Shown piece by piece: positions 34,001-48,848 of a stretch of 64,000 bases of DNA; the first letter of the stretch is position 1, and each line of letters starts with the position of its first letter. The DNA is from Strigamia acuminata. Taxonomy: Eukaryota > Arthropoda > Chilopoda > Geophilomorpha > Linotaeniidae. Location: positions 63,745,369 through 63,809,368 of the forward strand of contig OX442314.1 of NCBI GenBank assembly GCA_949358305.1. The letters run 5' to 3'. The notes below the pieces were generated by a model. The model was not told the origin of the DNA and did not search any database. It was given only the letters and a program-made list of their open reading frames with translations. The position numbers and the translations under genes were made by a program.

Positions 34001-37000
34001 GTCAGACGAGAAACATTTTTGAGAACCAGTTTGAAAAGTCTAACTCGGCCGACAAATGCATAATTCTAGGAAAACTTTTCTCTCTCTAACTCTATCCACT
34101 GCATTTGGGTGGTCGAGTCGAGCAAACAGATGTTTGTGGATCCTCTTTTCTTCTATTGCTGCCACCGAACAAAAGTGGCCGCCCTCCTCCTCAAGTGCCC
34201 TAAAGACTTTTGTGTTTTGTCGAAACGGGTCGCGGGGGTGGCGTGCACAGATAGGTAAAAGACTAAGACGCCACCTTGACGGCTTGCAGGCTAATGGCAT
34301 GATGGAGACCCCACTGAATTGCGGGGGTGAATAGCGGGTTCCATATCCACTCAATTGGCACCTCCAGTGCAAATTCCATTGTCGACTGAGCTTTTACACC
34401 GCTAAACAAGTCGCGTGATATTGGCCCATACACAAATTACAGGTTTATCACTTTTTTTCTTTCAGTTTGCTGTCTCTTAAGTATATAGGATATGAAGCAA
34501 ATGAAGGAGAATAAAAAAAAAAAAAAAATAAAAATAATTTTAATGAAATTGATAATAGTGTCTTACCGTAGTCATTTCGTATTGATTTCTAATTTCTGAT
34601 TCTAATTTACAAACAAACTGTTGTAATGGATCGCGTTTGCTGAGATGTAAACAGATGCTTTTTGAATTACGCCGCGATAATATATAAACTATTACAGTTC
34701 GGACAATGCAAATACGGAGTAATTTCAGACATTTGTTTTTTTTATTTCTTTCTCTTGATAAATGACTGGAATCCTTTGGTAATTCTGCTTTTATACGAAA
34801 AGGGAGGACCGCTCGGATCTCATAATGGCTGTTAAGTCCGCTAATGACACACTTGGGCCATCCAAGTTGCTCATGTCAAATGGCTTATTTGAATTGCAGC
34901 TTTTTGTTTGCTTACAATGCAGAGGAAATGGCAGCCAGCTAGCAAACAACCTACCTTGGCTCAATCATATATTTTTTCTCTTTTCTTCTTTCTTTCTCTC
35001 TCCACTTTTTCTTTTATTATTATCATTTTTTTGCCTCTCTTTATTGTCTTGCTGCCGACATCAGAGACGAGCCAAACGCTTCAGGCGTTTTATTGGGTGA
35101 TTAGCAAACGCGCAGCACAGCGCTACAAAGTTGCTTTCATGATCTAAGTGCCTTAATTCCCTTAAATCAACCAACTAATCGTGTTTTGGAGGCGAAGAAT
35201 GGGAAGAATAATTTTTTTCCCGCTGCTTCTCCGCTTAATTGAGATAATTTTTTTTCCCCCTTTTTTTTCTTTTTCCCTGCTCTTATTTTTCTCCCCCTTC
35301 GTGTTGTTTGATGGCGATGGCTGTCTTAGGCGTTTGTTTGTTGTGGTTCCGGCATTCCGCAAATCTCGAGGCGGTTTCTTTCGTTTAGAGCGAGGGAGAG
35401 GCAATTACACGTGCACTACTTCGCCAAAGTGCTCCAAATTATTAAAGATCACGGAATTGCATCTTCCGTCGACAATATCCGTTTCTTTCTCATTTATCTC
35501 AACGGCTAATTAATTATTCCCGCCTATGAGTGTGCCAAAATATTAATTGAGTTATACTTAATGGTGGAAGAAAAACGAGTTTTCCTCGCAGAAAAAGAAC
35601 GAGAACGCATAAAAAAAAAAGCCAAAAGGGGAGCTTGGCAAATGGAATAAACCTTTTTATTTTTTTTATTTAATTTTTTTAATTTTATTATTATTAGTTT
35701 ATACAAGTGGAATAAAAACAGACAAAAGTCAAAACTTGATCACAAAAAAATGTAGGCAAAACCTTATCATACGTGTATTTAAATGTGGTAAATTAGTGGG
35801 TGTTTGTTGAAAGCCATATCATTAAAAGGTACAAATGAAAATTTGAATGCGCAATGGTGAAGTGAATCAGGTTGTAGATGTTTTTTTTTTTTCCTTTTTA
35901 ATTTTTTTTACTTTATGCAAAAGTGAATTAATTTTCTTTGATGCCACAAATGTTGTTCATCTAATTGACACATTAAAAATATTTTTAAAAAAGTGCAATT
36001 TTTTTTCTACTCCTGTATCTCTGAGAGAAAAAAAAAATACAATTAAAACAAATCGCACGTCAAGAAACAGACTCGAGAAAGTTCGTCTTTGTCGGAATGA
36101 GAATCTTTGGTATTTTCCCCTCGTTTTTTTTTTCCAACCTCTCAACAAATGGCAATAAATTTACGTCTAGCAAAGTGTAATTATCCTAATGAAATGAAAG
36201 TTTATTGCATCAATACAACTGAAGCGACTAATTTATCTTTTATTCGTTCTTTCATTGTTTGTTATTGCTCGAACGCAATAACAAAAGCAGCCATAAAGCT
36301 GTATTAATATTAGACCGTAGCAATATAAAGACACATTTAAACTTAATGTTCATTGATACGTGCGCATTGTGCTGTTTTCGCCTTAACTACATAATCCAAT
36401 CATGATATTACTTACTACATCTGTCCACATGACAACATGTGCACTCCCATTTAGCACGTGACAAGAGGAAAGATGAAGTGTCACAACAGGCACATTTAAA
36501 TGAGAGTGTATGGATAATGTGAAAGGCGTTTTTCTGATCAATGATCGAGACAAGTTTTAGGTTATTGAGAGCCACGTGACCCGAACAATAGCGTTAGTGG
36601 GGCTGAAATGGATGGGAAGGCTGAGGGGGCAGGCGGGGCAGGGGTGTGCTAATCGATGGGGTTTTGGATAGGGATGTGGTAATGTGATATTGCTGAGAAA
36701 ATTGGTATTGTAGTTGAAGTTTAATGACATTTTTATACCGCTTGCAATATTTAAACCCTGGCGTGCAAGTAAGTGTAATTTAATATTACATACCGTACAA
36801 ATCATGCACGTTTTTAATAAATGCGAATACAACAATACAAAATTATTCAACAATAATAAACAAACTCTGCTCACCCAGTGTTTTCTCGTACTGCGCAATA
36901 AATTCATGTTTGTATTGTCTTTCTTTCTTTCTAGAGTAGTTTATATGATGCAATAGTGTATGCAAAGCGTTTGACAATTTGAGTCAAACTTATTTATCCT

Positions 37001-37262
37001 TTTAAACGGATTACGAGTGTTTGAAATTGAAGATTACACAACGGAGCTGGCAATTCGTTCCACCTTTTTACACCTCCCTAGCGGATGATGGAGAGGATTA
37101 CATGGAAATCAGGCGAGGGATTTATGTTGAATTGGGTCCACATGTTAAGAGTTAAAAGATCTTCATTCATTGTCCAGTCATTGTGGAAGGGGTGTGAGCC
37201 AAGCCACCAGGGGCCGTGAAAGGGAAGCACTCTGCGAGATTGGATTTTAATGAGCGAAACAC

Positions 37263-37290
37263 AGAGAGAGAGCGCGCGCGAGAGAGAGAA
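37263..37290. repeat. (AG)n-(CG)n-(AG)n dinucleotide repeat
   Basis: A run of AG, then a CGCGCGCG block (potential Z-DNA), then AG again. Confidence 0.9.
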
Positions 37291-38757
37291 CACAGTGTAT
37301 GGTGGTGATTGTCGCATTGGCCAATTGAATGCGCTCAGCGCCCACAACGGTCGCCTTTATAAAGATATTATTGACTTGACTAATACGATAACTTACCACT
37401 AGGGGATGGGCTGCAACGAGCGAGGTCCGTGAGAAATTGTAACATAATGAAAGAATGCTTTAAAAATTCACTTTGTACGCTTTTTAATCAAATTGACATA
37501 CAAGTCAATTATATAAACTCTATTCAATTGTTAAATCCATCAAGTGACATGTTGGGGCGTGATAATGGCAGCACCACAATTGGACACGTGACTCGCTTGC
37601 AAACCGTGATTAATGAGCGTTCACTTTAATCAGGCCAATAGACTTATTTCCTGCACCTTCTGTTCACTTTGCTTAACTCGTTTTAAATGGTGGACGTGAA
37701 ATATCGAGCATTTTCTTGTTTTTTTCCCTCGCCTAATTTCATTACCGCGCAAAAGACGCACGTTGATGATGAAGTAAGAGCATTTCATTACGGTCCTACG
37801 GGTTGTTTTCACATTTCCTTCCTCCGCTAACGTCTTCAATTCAATTAACCTCTTTCATGCATCTCCATTAACTATCAATTACAAAGCGGGGAGTGCAACA
37901 CTCGTTTGCGGCTGCGCAAATGAAAGCCAACCTAACCGTAAACATGTATCAGCCCCTGTTTGCTTTCATCCGACATCACACATTTTCAATATCATCATCG
38001 CCACCAACAAATCCCCATTCATCTTCTCGGTGTTAAAAAAAAATCGAATATTTTTTGACCAAAACATGCTAATTATTATACAGGATAATTATAATACCGT
38101 AATCAGGTAAAATTAATCAACGATTTCACTTGATGCGGGTAACAGCAGAATTTCTGCTAACCCGTATCGAGTCAAATTATTCTTTATGTAACGTTTAGCT
38201 TGTGACTGCAAACAAATTAATTATAGACAACAATCTGACTTGAAAATTTAAACAAAATAATATCCCATCCAAAGAATTTAACGTGAATTAGGGCAATAAT
38301 TATTCTAAATGAAATAAACTTAACATAACAAGACGACAAAATGTGTGTTTATTTTTTTTCTCGTATGTTTCATGTTAATAATAATAATATTAAATTTCCG
38401 AAGTGACTAATTAATAGTTAATAGGTTGCTGAACGTTTCGACTGAAATTGATGAGCTACGACGCAATTCGAAATGATCCGACGCAATTTCTTTCGAGAAC
38501 ACACGAGAGAGGACGAGAAAGCTGTATCTGTATCGGTGCGTGTAGATCGGGTGTGTAGGCGGAGCTTGTCGGCGAGGCTAAAGGCGCAACCATCGCGCTC
38601 CGTTTAAAGTGTGTTCGTGGTTGGTGCGAACCAATGACGAGTGAGCGCACGGCATCTGTCGCTCGCCCTCCACCTTTCAAGCTCGAGACCTAGCATGCTA
38701 TTAATATAGTGGCAAGGCGAGTTTGTACTTGCGTCTCCACACCTTTCGTCCGGTTTA

Positions 38758-41700
38758 ATGATTGCCTCGTGTGTCATCATGGACGAACTCAATGTGGATT
38801 CCAACTCCAGCCCTTCGGTTCACATCCCCATAAGCCCGGCATGCTCACCACTACCGAACCCCGGCCACAAAACACCCCTGTCCCGTCGTGCCACGCCGGC
38901 CGCAAAACTCTCGTTCGGCATCTCGCGACTCCTGGGCGAGGACGGCGACGGCGACCGGGACCGAGACAGAGAACGAGACGAAGCGCAAGACGACGACGAC
39001 GCGAAAAAGACAGTGACCGACGGCTCCATCGTGGTGTCAACGCAGAATCACATGTTTGATGCATACTCCGCGTCGGTCCCGCGGCCGTTGCCTGCCTTCC
39101 TGGCGTCGGTCAGTTTAGCGACGGGAGGTTTGTCCTCGCTTCCCCATTACGACCCCCTGTTAGGCGGCGCGAATGGCACCGTCATTCGTGTACCGGCTCA
39201 TCGACCTTCCCCTCTGACTCTTGGTTCTGCCTACTCTTGGATAAATGCGATGGGAAATGCTCAGGGACCCGCCAACAGTGCTCAACTGGTCAAAGATCGA
39301 CTACAAGGTAAACAAAAAAAAAAAATGAAAAGAAATGAAAAGTGGATTTAATTTGTATTCATGCGGGCGAGCGCATGGTGTATAAATGTTGATTGAATCT
39401 ATTAACGAGTGGATAAAAGTCTGAGTGTGATGTCTATATATACAAGTAGAAGTGAAAATGAACAAAAAATGAAAAAATGAAAAAAAAAAAAATGAAAGAA
39501 AAAGCACAATTACTGCACAGTATTGCGATTTTGATTTGGAGAGGGGAAAATGTGATTTTCACAACTCGGGTGGCATGAATGAAATTTAGTGTAGGGCTCA
39601 ATCAAGTGTATCCCCCTCCTTTTCTTCACCCTCTTTCAAATTGGTTGTCGGACGATCCCCCTCAAAAGAAAAAGAGGGGTTAGCATGTTTGTTTTCTTCG
39701 TGCTAATGGGTGCGGTGTCTTTTGCCTGTCTTCACTCTTTTCCCTCGTCCCTTTCTGTTCTATCTCTCTCTCTCTCTCTTCCGTGCCCGTTCTCCTACAG
39801 TAGCTTAATTTTACGTTGAAACCTTTCAATCACTGCCAAAGTCCTTGTAATTTTGGAAAAGTTAGGACTTAACAGGTTAGTTTAAGCTTTCCCGTTGGTT
39901 TCTCAAAGGTGGTCGAAACTCGAAGCGATTGACTTGAGTTTGCAAACACCGAAATCGTTTTCAAATAGCGTTTTGTCTTTGAGGTATATTTTGTGCGCAA
40001 ATCACCGATAATCGAAGTGGTGACTTGTTGCCTTTCGATGGGGAAAATTCAAGTTTGCGGCCGCAAAAAGTGAATCTTTGACGGCGGTAGAACACGAATC
40101 GCGTCGGTTTCACGACCAAAAAATTGATATTTTTATTTGTGGACACTGTTAAATTTGCTCACATTTATTTGCTATTTTCTATGTTCCTAGTTTGGCAGCT
40201 GGAAAGTTGGACTAGTGTCAAAGTGTTGAGAGTAATTTCAGCAATTTCAAATTAGCGCTTTTCGTATTTGTGCAACATTTAATTTGAGTGTTAATTAATA
40301 ATGTATGCAGCAATTAGAAACGACGGTGGTATATTAATTATTTAGTGAGAGCAGCGCAGACTTCTCGATTAATTAACTATGCCCGGCTCGGTGCACGAGC
40401 GGCAAGGGAAGACCCCAGCCTGCTCCTCATACATTTACGTGTTGTGCAAACGCTCTTAAATTCACTTTGTACCGCTAATAATTTGTTTAGTCGCGCCGCT
40501 TGGCGAAATAAAATTGCCTCCGTTCACCAATATTCTTAAAAGTATTTTGGCAGAGCTGGCTTGCACTGCTATAATCAATTTAAATGAGCACTCGCTGCTG
40601 GTCGTATTTCAAAACTCGGCAACCCACTCATCTCTGACATACGCTATTCTCCTACAATTTCACTAAGGACTCATTTTATACACAAGTCTACTCCACCTAT
40701 CGAAACCCCTTCTCCTTCTTCTCCTTGATGCATTGCAGATTTAACATTTAAAAATAAATTAACTTCTCGCACTTTATTACTCATTCGCAATCTATATTCC
40801 TAAAATAACTGAAATGGATGAAAACGTTAATCTTTTCTTCAAAATATTAATTTTTTAATTTTTTTAAATTTTTAAATTTTTAAATCGGTTATTCTCAATT
40901 GGAAATAATTGTAATGAAAATGTGAGAACGCTGAGCGACCGTGATCCCTAAATAAAAGATCGGTTGAAAAGCCAATCACTGGTTTTCGCCGCGTGCATCA
41001 AATGTCGTAAACTATAGCATTCCCTTGTTTCGCATCATCACTGAGCATGAGCAGAAATGCTTAATAATTAAAGCGCGAGTTATTGTCTCTTTGTACACTG
41101 TACAGAAAGTGCAAATGGAAAAGCGTGCATGAGGAAACATCTTGCCGAACACAATTCTAGTGCCATGTGTTTCCTATCCGAGCGTTCTCGCAACCGAAAG
41201 TCTTTTCACATATTAACGCCATAGCTTTTCAACATGAATGCAATTTACTGCTTTTCACGCCTAAATGTTCTTTTGTCTACCAAAGAAGCCATTACAGAAT
41301 GTGTCTGCAATTGTCGTCAAGGTCTCGCCGCGAATATTTCAGATACACGCCACTATTTCATTTTTTTTAATGGCTTTACATTTTTTACCTCTATCTAAGA
41401 AATGTCGTCTTTATTATTCCCAAATACCACCATTTTTTTCTCTCTCCTTTAAATGCCCTCTTAATATTGCTATCACTTGACATGAGCACGTTTCTGCAAT
41501 TGAAGCGAATGATTTGCTTGACGGCTGATATTGGGTTAGTGGTCTGGTCGGGTCGGGTCGTGTCGTCTATCGAATCGAATGGGCATCGGAAACCTCTTCA
41601 TTCATGCAACCAACCGTACACAGACACACACATTAACCGAAAACGTGTCACGCCGTGCACGCGCGCAAAAAAACATTCTATTACTCGACAACAATTTTAG

Positions 41701-44330
41701 AATGCTCTAATAACACATTAAAATATACGTACTATTACTATAACAGTGCTTCGTAAAAAACTAACAGGTTTGTGAAATCTGTCGAGAAAATTTGTTTATT
41801 AAATAAATAAATAAATAAATTGAGCGTTTTGTTTGTTCAATTTATTCACAAATTTAACCAATTGTATTGTAATTTTATCAATTTCTTTTGTCAGTTCCTT
41901 TTTCAGTGACAAGAAGGATTGGACACCCATACCAAAACAGAACACCTCCAAAACGAAAGAAACCGCGCACATCTTTCACACGAATGCAGATTTGCGAATT
42001 GGAAAAACGTTTCCACAAACAGAAATATTTAGCATCGGCCGAACGAGCCAGTTTAGCCAAAGCACTCAAAATGACGGATGCTCAGGTCAAGACTTGGTTT
42101 CAGAACAGGAGAACAAAGTGGAGGTAATAACAAACGATTTTACATTCTTTCTTTTATATAATTTTAATGACAAAAGAGATATTAAAGTTTCGCCAGAAAA
42201 ACTTGCGTCATATTGCACGCGTACACACAAACCCATCATTAACCGCCAGACAAAGAACGATGCATGTTTCTAAGATGTTCGCCCCTTTCACCCACCATTT
42301 GAACAAGAAAAAAAATTCGTTTCAATTTATTTTTGAAAATTAAACGCAAATCCCCAAACTTTAACATCGATTTTTATTTATCGGGACGGGGCTCGAATGT
42401 GAACCGTCGGCCGCTTAAAAACGCAAACAATTTGCAGTTTACGGCAAAAGTGCAGTTATTTCGCGCCGCGAATATTTCTCGTTGTGCGAAATACAAGGAC
42501 CCCGATTAAGTGAAGTCACCACGTAAGGCAATATGCCCGCTTGTGATTATAGTTTAGAACTCCTTATCACTACAATGGCTGTAGACAGACGCCGCAAAAC
42601 GGAACAAGGTCGAGCCGAGGTCACGAATACTCGTGTCATTATGAAATGCTGGTAATGAAAAAGTGTGCGCGCACACTCGCAATCACTTTTCAATCAACCT
42701 TGCGGCCAAGTGACTCAAGTCACTTTCCTCCGTCTTCCGACGAGGGATTGGGTGGAGTAATATTTTCATATTCCCATTTTTACATTTTTTTTTCTCAACT
42801 ATTTTTCACATTTGCCCTCCTCCCTCCCTCTTCATCCATCTCTCCCTCGCGTCGTCAAATATTTAAAGGCGTCACGCGCTTGATCTCTCCACTCTCAATT
42901 CTCCCCTCCTCTCCCTTCAACAACCGACGACTGACGCCAAAAGATGGTGTTGGTGGCTGGGACGTTCCCTTTAATTAGCAGATAATGGGCTTTTCGTGTC
43001 CCCCCGCCCCCACCCGCTGTGGACCTACAAAGTGGGGAACGAACGAACGAATCAAAAACCGAATCATTCGTTTAAGAAAATTCAAACTCAATTCATACTT
43101 TCTATTTTTTAAATTTAAAATTATTGCATTTTGTTTTTTTTCTGCCACTAATTAATCGCTCCTTTTATAATGGACAGCTGGAACAAAATGGTGGCCGCCC
43201 TTTCATGTGAAATGTGAAAAATCGTGATGTACTCTACCTTGAGTTGGATAGAAGGGAACAAAAAAATGAGGGGTGTGCCTTTTAAGATGAAAATGGCAAA
43301 TATTGTTATTATGAAATGATTGTTGAAAAGTGTGTTGACCTCGATGTGGTTAAGGTTGAATTGGGGTGTCTTGTGTCACTCGAAACGGTTGAAAAAACAT
43401 GTTTCAAAGAAGAAAGGGTTAACAAATGATCAAAAGGTTACTTGTTTCGCTAATTCTTGTGCTCAATTGGTTTTTTTTTGTATTTTAATCGAGCTTTTGA
43501 TTGAAATATTGTTGTGAACTGTTTTTTTGTTAATTTTTTTTTTACATATGTCTATGCTTTTCTGTTAAGCACTGCCATGTTTCACTCGCTTGACCCGATT
43601 CTCAACCACTAAATGATGCTTGAAATTAATATTTTTTTTGTCCCTTCAGATGCAAAAAAAAAGTGCAAATTTTTCATTTTTATTTCACATCACATTCGGA
43701 ATTATAATGGGTCCAAACAAAAATAAGCAAACATCCGCAGTGATTGGCGGTTTTTTGATTTTTCATTATTTCAGAGCAACGCCTTGTTTCCTGGTTAAAC
43801 CAACATCTACTATGATTACCTTTCTTTACATGTCCACAATGACATGTCATCTGATTGGTGCGCAAGCAACCATTCTGTATTATAGTCTGGCCCAAGTGAT
43901 CCATTGAGCAAAGGGAGTTTTGCCTCTTCCTTTGCGTCTTTCATACATTATACTTTTTCAGGATGTGAAACGTACACGGCTGGATGGTCCCATTTGAGGA
44001 GTGTGTCCATAATTATCTTCACAAAAGAAACGAAAAGAAAGATGTAGAAAAAAGAGTCTATTGATTTGTCGATTGTTTATTTGCAGGCGCCAAACTGCGG
44101 AGGAAAGGGAAGCCGAAAGACAGGCAGCCAATCGGTTCATGATGTCCTTACAAGCGGAGGCCCTCAGCAAGGCTGGCATGTATGATTCCCGTGATCCTCT
44201 TTGCATCAACAATGCGTCACTAAATGCCTTGCAGAACTTGCAACCGTGGTCCAGCTCAGAAGGAGATGCACCCTCCAGAAGTGGACCAACCTTCTTACCC
44301 ACACCTGCATTGGCGTCTCCCATCTGCTGA
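38758..44330 (+). CDS. TLX: TLX/C15-class (NKL) homeobox transcription factor (336 aa)
   Basis: Three exons: 38758-39307, 41907-42123 and 44087-44330 (1011 nt); the second ATG at 38779 ([11 protein letters not shown]) would give 329 residues and is equally likely. Exon 1 encodes an Engrailed-homology-1-like repressor motif ([10 protein letters not shown]), an Arg/Asp-rich run (about residues 60-85) and the TLX signature VIRVPAHRP. Exon 2 encodes the TLX signature [19 protein letters not shown] and the homeodomain, with [20 protein letters not shown] and [13 protein letters not shown]; Thr at homeodomain position 47 in place of Ile/Val is diagnostic of this class. Exon 3 completes [12 protein letters not shown] and has the conserved NALQNLQPW tail. 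The Drosophila orthologue is C15 (clawless). Long introns (2.6 and 2.0 kb), unlike the other genes here. Confidence 0.95.
39308..41906. other. TLX intron 1
   Basis: A 2.6-kb intron. No internal gene is seen; it has a (CT)n run near 39763-39780 and an (AAAT)n run at about 41795-41820 near the acceptor. Confidence 0.7.
42124..44086. other. TLX intron 2
   Basis: A 2.0-kb intron splitting the homeodomain tail (after the codon for Trp of RRTKWR) from exon 3, a conserved position in TLX genes. No gene seen inside. Confidence 0.7.
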
Positions 44331-45274
44331 GAACTTTGATCAACGATGGATCCAGGTTGGAGATGAATAAATGTAAAATAAATTCTCATAAAACTGCCAT
44401 GTTCCTAGATATCGTTCAAATCTCAACAAGTTTTGTTATTTGGACTTTTCAAGTAGAAAATGTCAACAGTTTGTACATTTCCTTTTATAAGACTTTAATT
44501 CTTTGGTTTTTTTTCTTTTTTCTTTTTATTTTATTTCGTTTTGTTTTGTTTTGTTTTTATTTAAATTAAATTACCTCCCCCTGTAAATGAACTCAGTTGA
44601 GAAATTCATAAATATGCACAAAAATCTCGCTATAATATTGTATTATAAAATGTAAGTTCTCTGACAATCTAACTTGTGTAAATTGGACGATGCATTCTTA
44701 AATGTAGACACAAATGCTAAAGGCATAATTAAATAAATCATCGAATGAAAATTTGCTTTGAACAAGTTTCACTTTGACAAATCAAGATGGCACTCGTGAG
44801 CACTTGATTCCTTAATGCATAACACACACATTATGAAATCATAGATACACCCTACTCAAAACACCTTAAAGTGCACTTAAGATTACCTTTGTTGTTCTTC
44901 CGTCGTCTCATATTGTATCATTTTCTCTCTATCTCTCTTCAGTTTTATTTCTATTTTTATTCATATTGATTTTAGTTTTTGCTATTGTGTTTTCATAACT
45001 GATACGCATGATTAGTTTTCATGTTTTCCTTACATGAAAGTTAGATTGTTGCTGCAGCACAATTGTTCTGGCTTTTTATAGATTAATGGCACGCACATAA
45101 TGCAAATATTTCGATCATTGTTTTCAAGTCTTTGCACGTACAGTTTTGTTGTTGCCAATAAATAATATTTCACTCCTATTCCTCTACTTTGCGTTCAATA
45201 TGTATGAATGCATTGCTATTTTATTAATATATATTAATTGAATTGTAAAAGCATGCATTTCCAAGCAATTGATT

Positions 45275-45304
45275 CAATTCAATTCAATTCAATTCAATTC
45301 AATT
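45275..45304. repeat. (CAATT)n microsatellite
   Basis: Six tandem pentamers. Confidence 0.95.
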
Positions 45305-48300
45305 GAGCATACTAGGAGTAAATAATAGCGCAACTTGAATGAGTATTTAAACGTGGCCAATGAACTCGACCGCCCCTATTTTTTGCCAATCACTGCTCCC
45401 CTGCAATGTTGAATGATTTTAAATCAAACTGACCAGCAATTTTCTTTTTACCGCTGCTTTTTTATTCACAGACAAGAGCAAAATTCTCGAAACAAGCCAG
45501 AGTTCCGCCCGAATATCAATTAAATGAAGGAGCAGGCCTTCAATTGGAACACCAACTCGCGACGCGGCCAATTGATTAGCTTAATAGCAGAGTGTGATTG
45601 TTTTTCGAGGCTCGTGACGCCAAAGTGGCGGATGGACGGAACACCCATTTTTTCCCCAACATTTTTGGTGTCCGACTTTGCCCACACAGAAACTAATAAA
45701 ACCACGATCGGCACAGACGTGGGCGGATTTTTTTTTTGCGTCGCAATTACAATGCGGCACGACCGAGAATTAATTATACGTCATCGCAAATAAACTGCGT
45801 TTCGTTTAAAATCGGCTTTTGCAAATGGGCGAGAAATTGCGGCGAATCTTTTTGAAATATCGCTCGAGCGAGATTTAAAATGGCCGACGATGCGCTTGTG
45901 ATTGTAAATAAAGCATGCGGAATGGTTTGAGCAAGAAATAATCACCTCTTGTACGAGGTGCGTGTCGTGCGTGTCTAGGTTTTCTAATCAGCTCGGGGGT
46001 CGCAGACATTGATCTCGTGCAAAAATGCGGCGCCACTCAATAAGTGTCTTTTGATTAATTAATCAGACGAGTGGAGGAATTATTGAAAGGGAAAAAAAAA
46101 GAAATGTTATTGCTCGATGCGCGTCGTTATCAGGTCGTCTGCGCGCTCGTTGATGTAAATGGATTATTCGTTTTATTTGATGGATGGATGGCAATGGCAA
46201 TGGCAATGGCAAGGCGTTGTGTTTTCATGACTCTTGTTTGGTTTAGGTTAATTCGAATTGATTTCTCACTCCTACCCCTTTCTCGCCATGTTCTATGGCT
46301 AAACAATAAACTCCAATTACCTCAATTAATTGCCCGGCGCCATGTTAACGCGTGCAATGCAAATGCCAAGCAGTCGTGCGAAGCCACCGTTCGCGGAAGA
46401 GATTTCTTAATTGCCTCCATTTTAATTAAAACAGGCTATAAAGTGCGAGCAAAATTTAACTTTAATTGTAGTTAATCGGTACTTAGCAACAAGACAGGCA
46501 TATAACACCAATTAAGCAGCTAAAGCTCTTTGGCTAATTAATTTGTGTACGGATATGGCACAACTAGTTAACTCTGAATTACTTTTTAAACACGCGGAGG
46601 TGACACTTTTCACTCGGCGACGACTTTGCAATCGGTTCAATCGATGAAAACAAAATTAATACAATTTTGTACGGGAAGCCAGTTTGATGTTGAGGCGGCC
46701 AATTAGTGGGAATTAAATTTTTTTAAATTAAATTTAAGACAAAAAAAAAAAAAAATCATCTGAGTTTGCTCGAGATTTGTAGGCGTTCACACGCTTTCAA
46801 ATATGAATGAATAATACGCGGCAGTCACTTCTCCACTTTTCCCAAGATGGAATCATGATTGGTAAAGATGCAGAGATGTACAATTATTAATGAGTCGCTT
46901 TTTGGCACCTGTCCTTCTCTTTTTTCCACCCATTAATAAGCGGGAATGAAAGAACGATTCGCGATTGGTGAATTTCATGCGATGAATATTTAACGGTGTT
47001 TCAACTGCAACTTATGATTTTCAGATGGCGCTTTTCCTCTATCTCTTCTCCTCTCTCTCTCTCTTCTCCTACACAAGTGTGAACCGACGTTCGACATTGA
47101 TAGATTACTTAGCAATTCAGAGCGAAGTGGAGCCCTTGGAACCAAAGATTGAAAAAAATTTGCAACCTATGGACGCGATGCGAGAGGAGTAAATTGAATA
47201 CCGGCTTCAATTCAATTGCGCCTGGCAATGGCAACTGTAGACACGAGTAGAGAGAGGATTGTGGGTAGACTGATCAAACAATCAATTGGACGATATGGAC
47301 GCGCGATGGCGTCTGGCGTTGTCTTGATTATATTAAGCGGAGCAAGAGAATGCAGGCGTTTGCAGTTCTCTTCGCGCGCCACTAGCAGGGCCGAGACATT
47401 GGAGAAAATAAATTGAATCCACCAACTCAGTGAGAAATTCGCTTTGTGGGCGCGCAGGCGCAAGTGAATGCTGCGTCCCATTTAATTCTCAAACGCGCAC
47501 CCACGTTGCTCGCATTTGGCTGTGAGATAGAGAGGGGAAAAAAATAGACAATAAAAGAAACACAACTAGCTTCTGGGGATTCTTTACACTTGAAGTCCCA
47601 TCTCTCCTCCTCAACTTAACGAGCTCTGTGTCACTGCTAGTCTCCGAGCAATTTTTATTTTCAACTTTCTCATTTTTTTCTTACCTCTTTATTTTTTTTT
47701 CCTTCTCTTTTCTTAAATGAACTTGTCATAAAAAATTAAACTTCATCCTCAAAGTTTCATAAAATACCATAAAGATTATGCAGCATCATTTTTATTAAAC
47801 AATTTTTGGAATGCATTTTTTTTTAAATTTAAAAACAAATCTTCAGTCAATTTTTGTTTTTGTTTTTACAGTATTAATTTTTTTGTTAGAAAAAAATTCA
47901 AAATACGACGAGGAGAAAGAAAAACCACCACAAAACATAAAAAAAGAAATAAAAACAAAAGACAAAATATAATATAAAAATAAACTCAGAAATAAAATAC
48001 ACAGACAATTCAAGAAGCAATAAAACCAAGTTCAAGATAAACTAAAAGAAAATGCAAATTCAAGATGAATTAAAAACACAATCCAAAAATTCCTCCAAAG
48101 GAAGAAAACATAAAACGGATGCAAAAAAGACACAGAAACGAAACAAATTCTTTTAATTTATTAATTATTATAAGCACGTTCACCTCATTATGATGACGAT
48201 GAAAAATAGGAAAAGAATAAGAATGAAACGAGGAGAATAATGATTTTACTTAAAATATTCAATCGTTAAAAACACAGGCACTTTGCAGGCGTTAAATAAG

Positions 48301-48803
48301 AGAAAGAAATGTTTTAAATGATTAAAACCGATTTATAAATAATGTTTTCGTTAAATAGTTGAACCCCGCCCCTTCTATTTGCCGCCCCTTGGGAGGGGGT
48401 GAGGGTGAATTGGTCTCACACCCCTCATCATGCTCCATTAAATCCACGAGCAGAGTGATTGGTGATTGCTCTTATAAAAAGAATTGCGCCATGGGAGAGA
48501 GGAGAGAGGATTTTGAAGAAGATTGAATTGGTGACGTCATTGGGATCATGATTGAAGCGTGTTGCGCTTGCGCACGCAGCTGTGGTGCCAGCTGCTGTGC
48601 TCGGCCTGAAGAGCGTTTAATGTTCAATAGATTTTCTTTAGATGGTGAGTAACTCGATAACCACGAGGGACTCGCCGGCACAAATTGATAACCTCTGTTT
48701 GCGACGTAAGCGATATTTTATGAGTCGCTCCTATTCAATTAGGAAGCCAATATGTTGTGCTGTCACTTAGTGCGGGGATGGCTTTTGACACGGAGCGCCC
48801 TCC

Positions 48804-48848
48804 AAACGAAACGAAACGAAACGAAAGGAAACGAAAGGAAACGAAAAG
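48804..48848. repeat. (ACGAA)n-type pentanucleotide repeat
   Basis: About nine units of AACGA, with scattered AAAGG variants. Confidence 0.9.

Larger units (their letters stand above)
27508..38757. other. Gene-poor interval upstream of the TLX-class gene
   Basis: About 11 kb without a supported gene. It is AT-rich, with poly(A)/(T) runs and simple repeats. I note a CTCF-like match at 28893-28906 and TGGCGCCA at 28822, 30374 and 33730. Short ORFs here lack family resemblance and splice support. It probably holds distal regulatory DNA for the homeobox gene. Confidence 0.55.
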
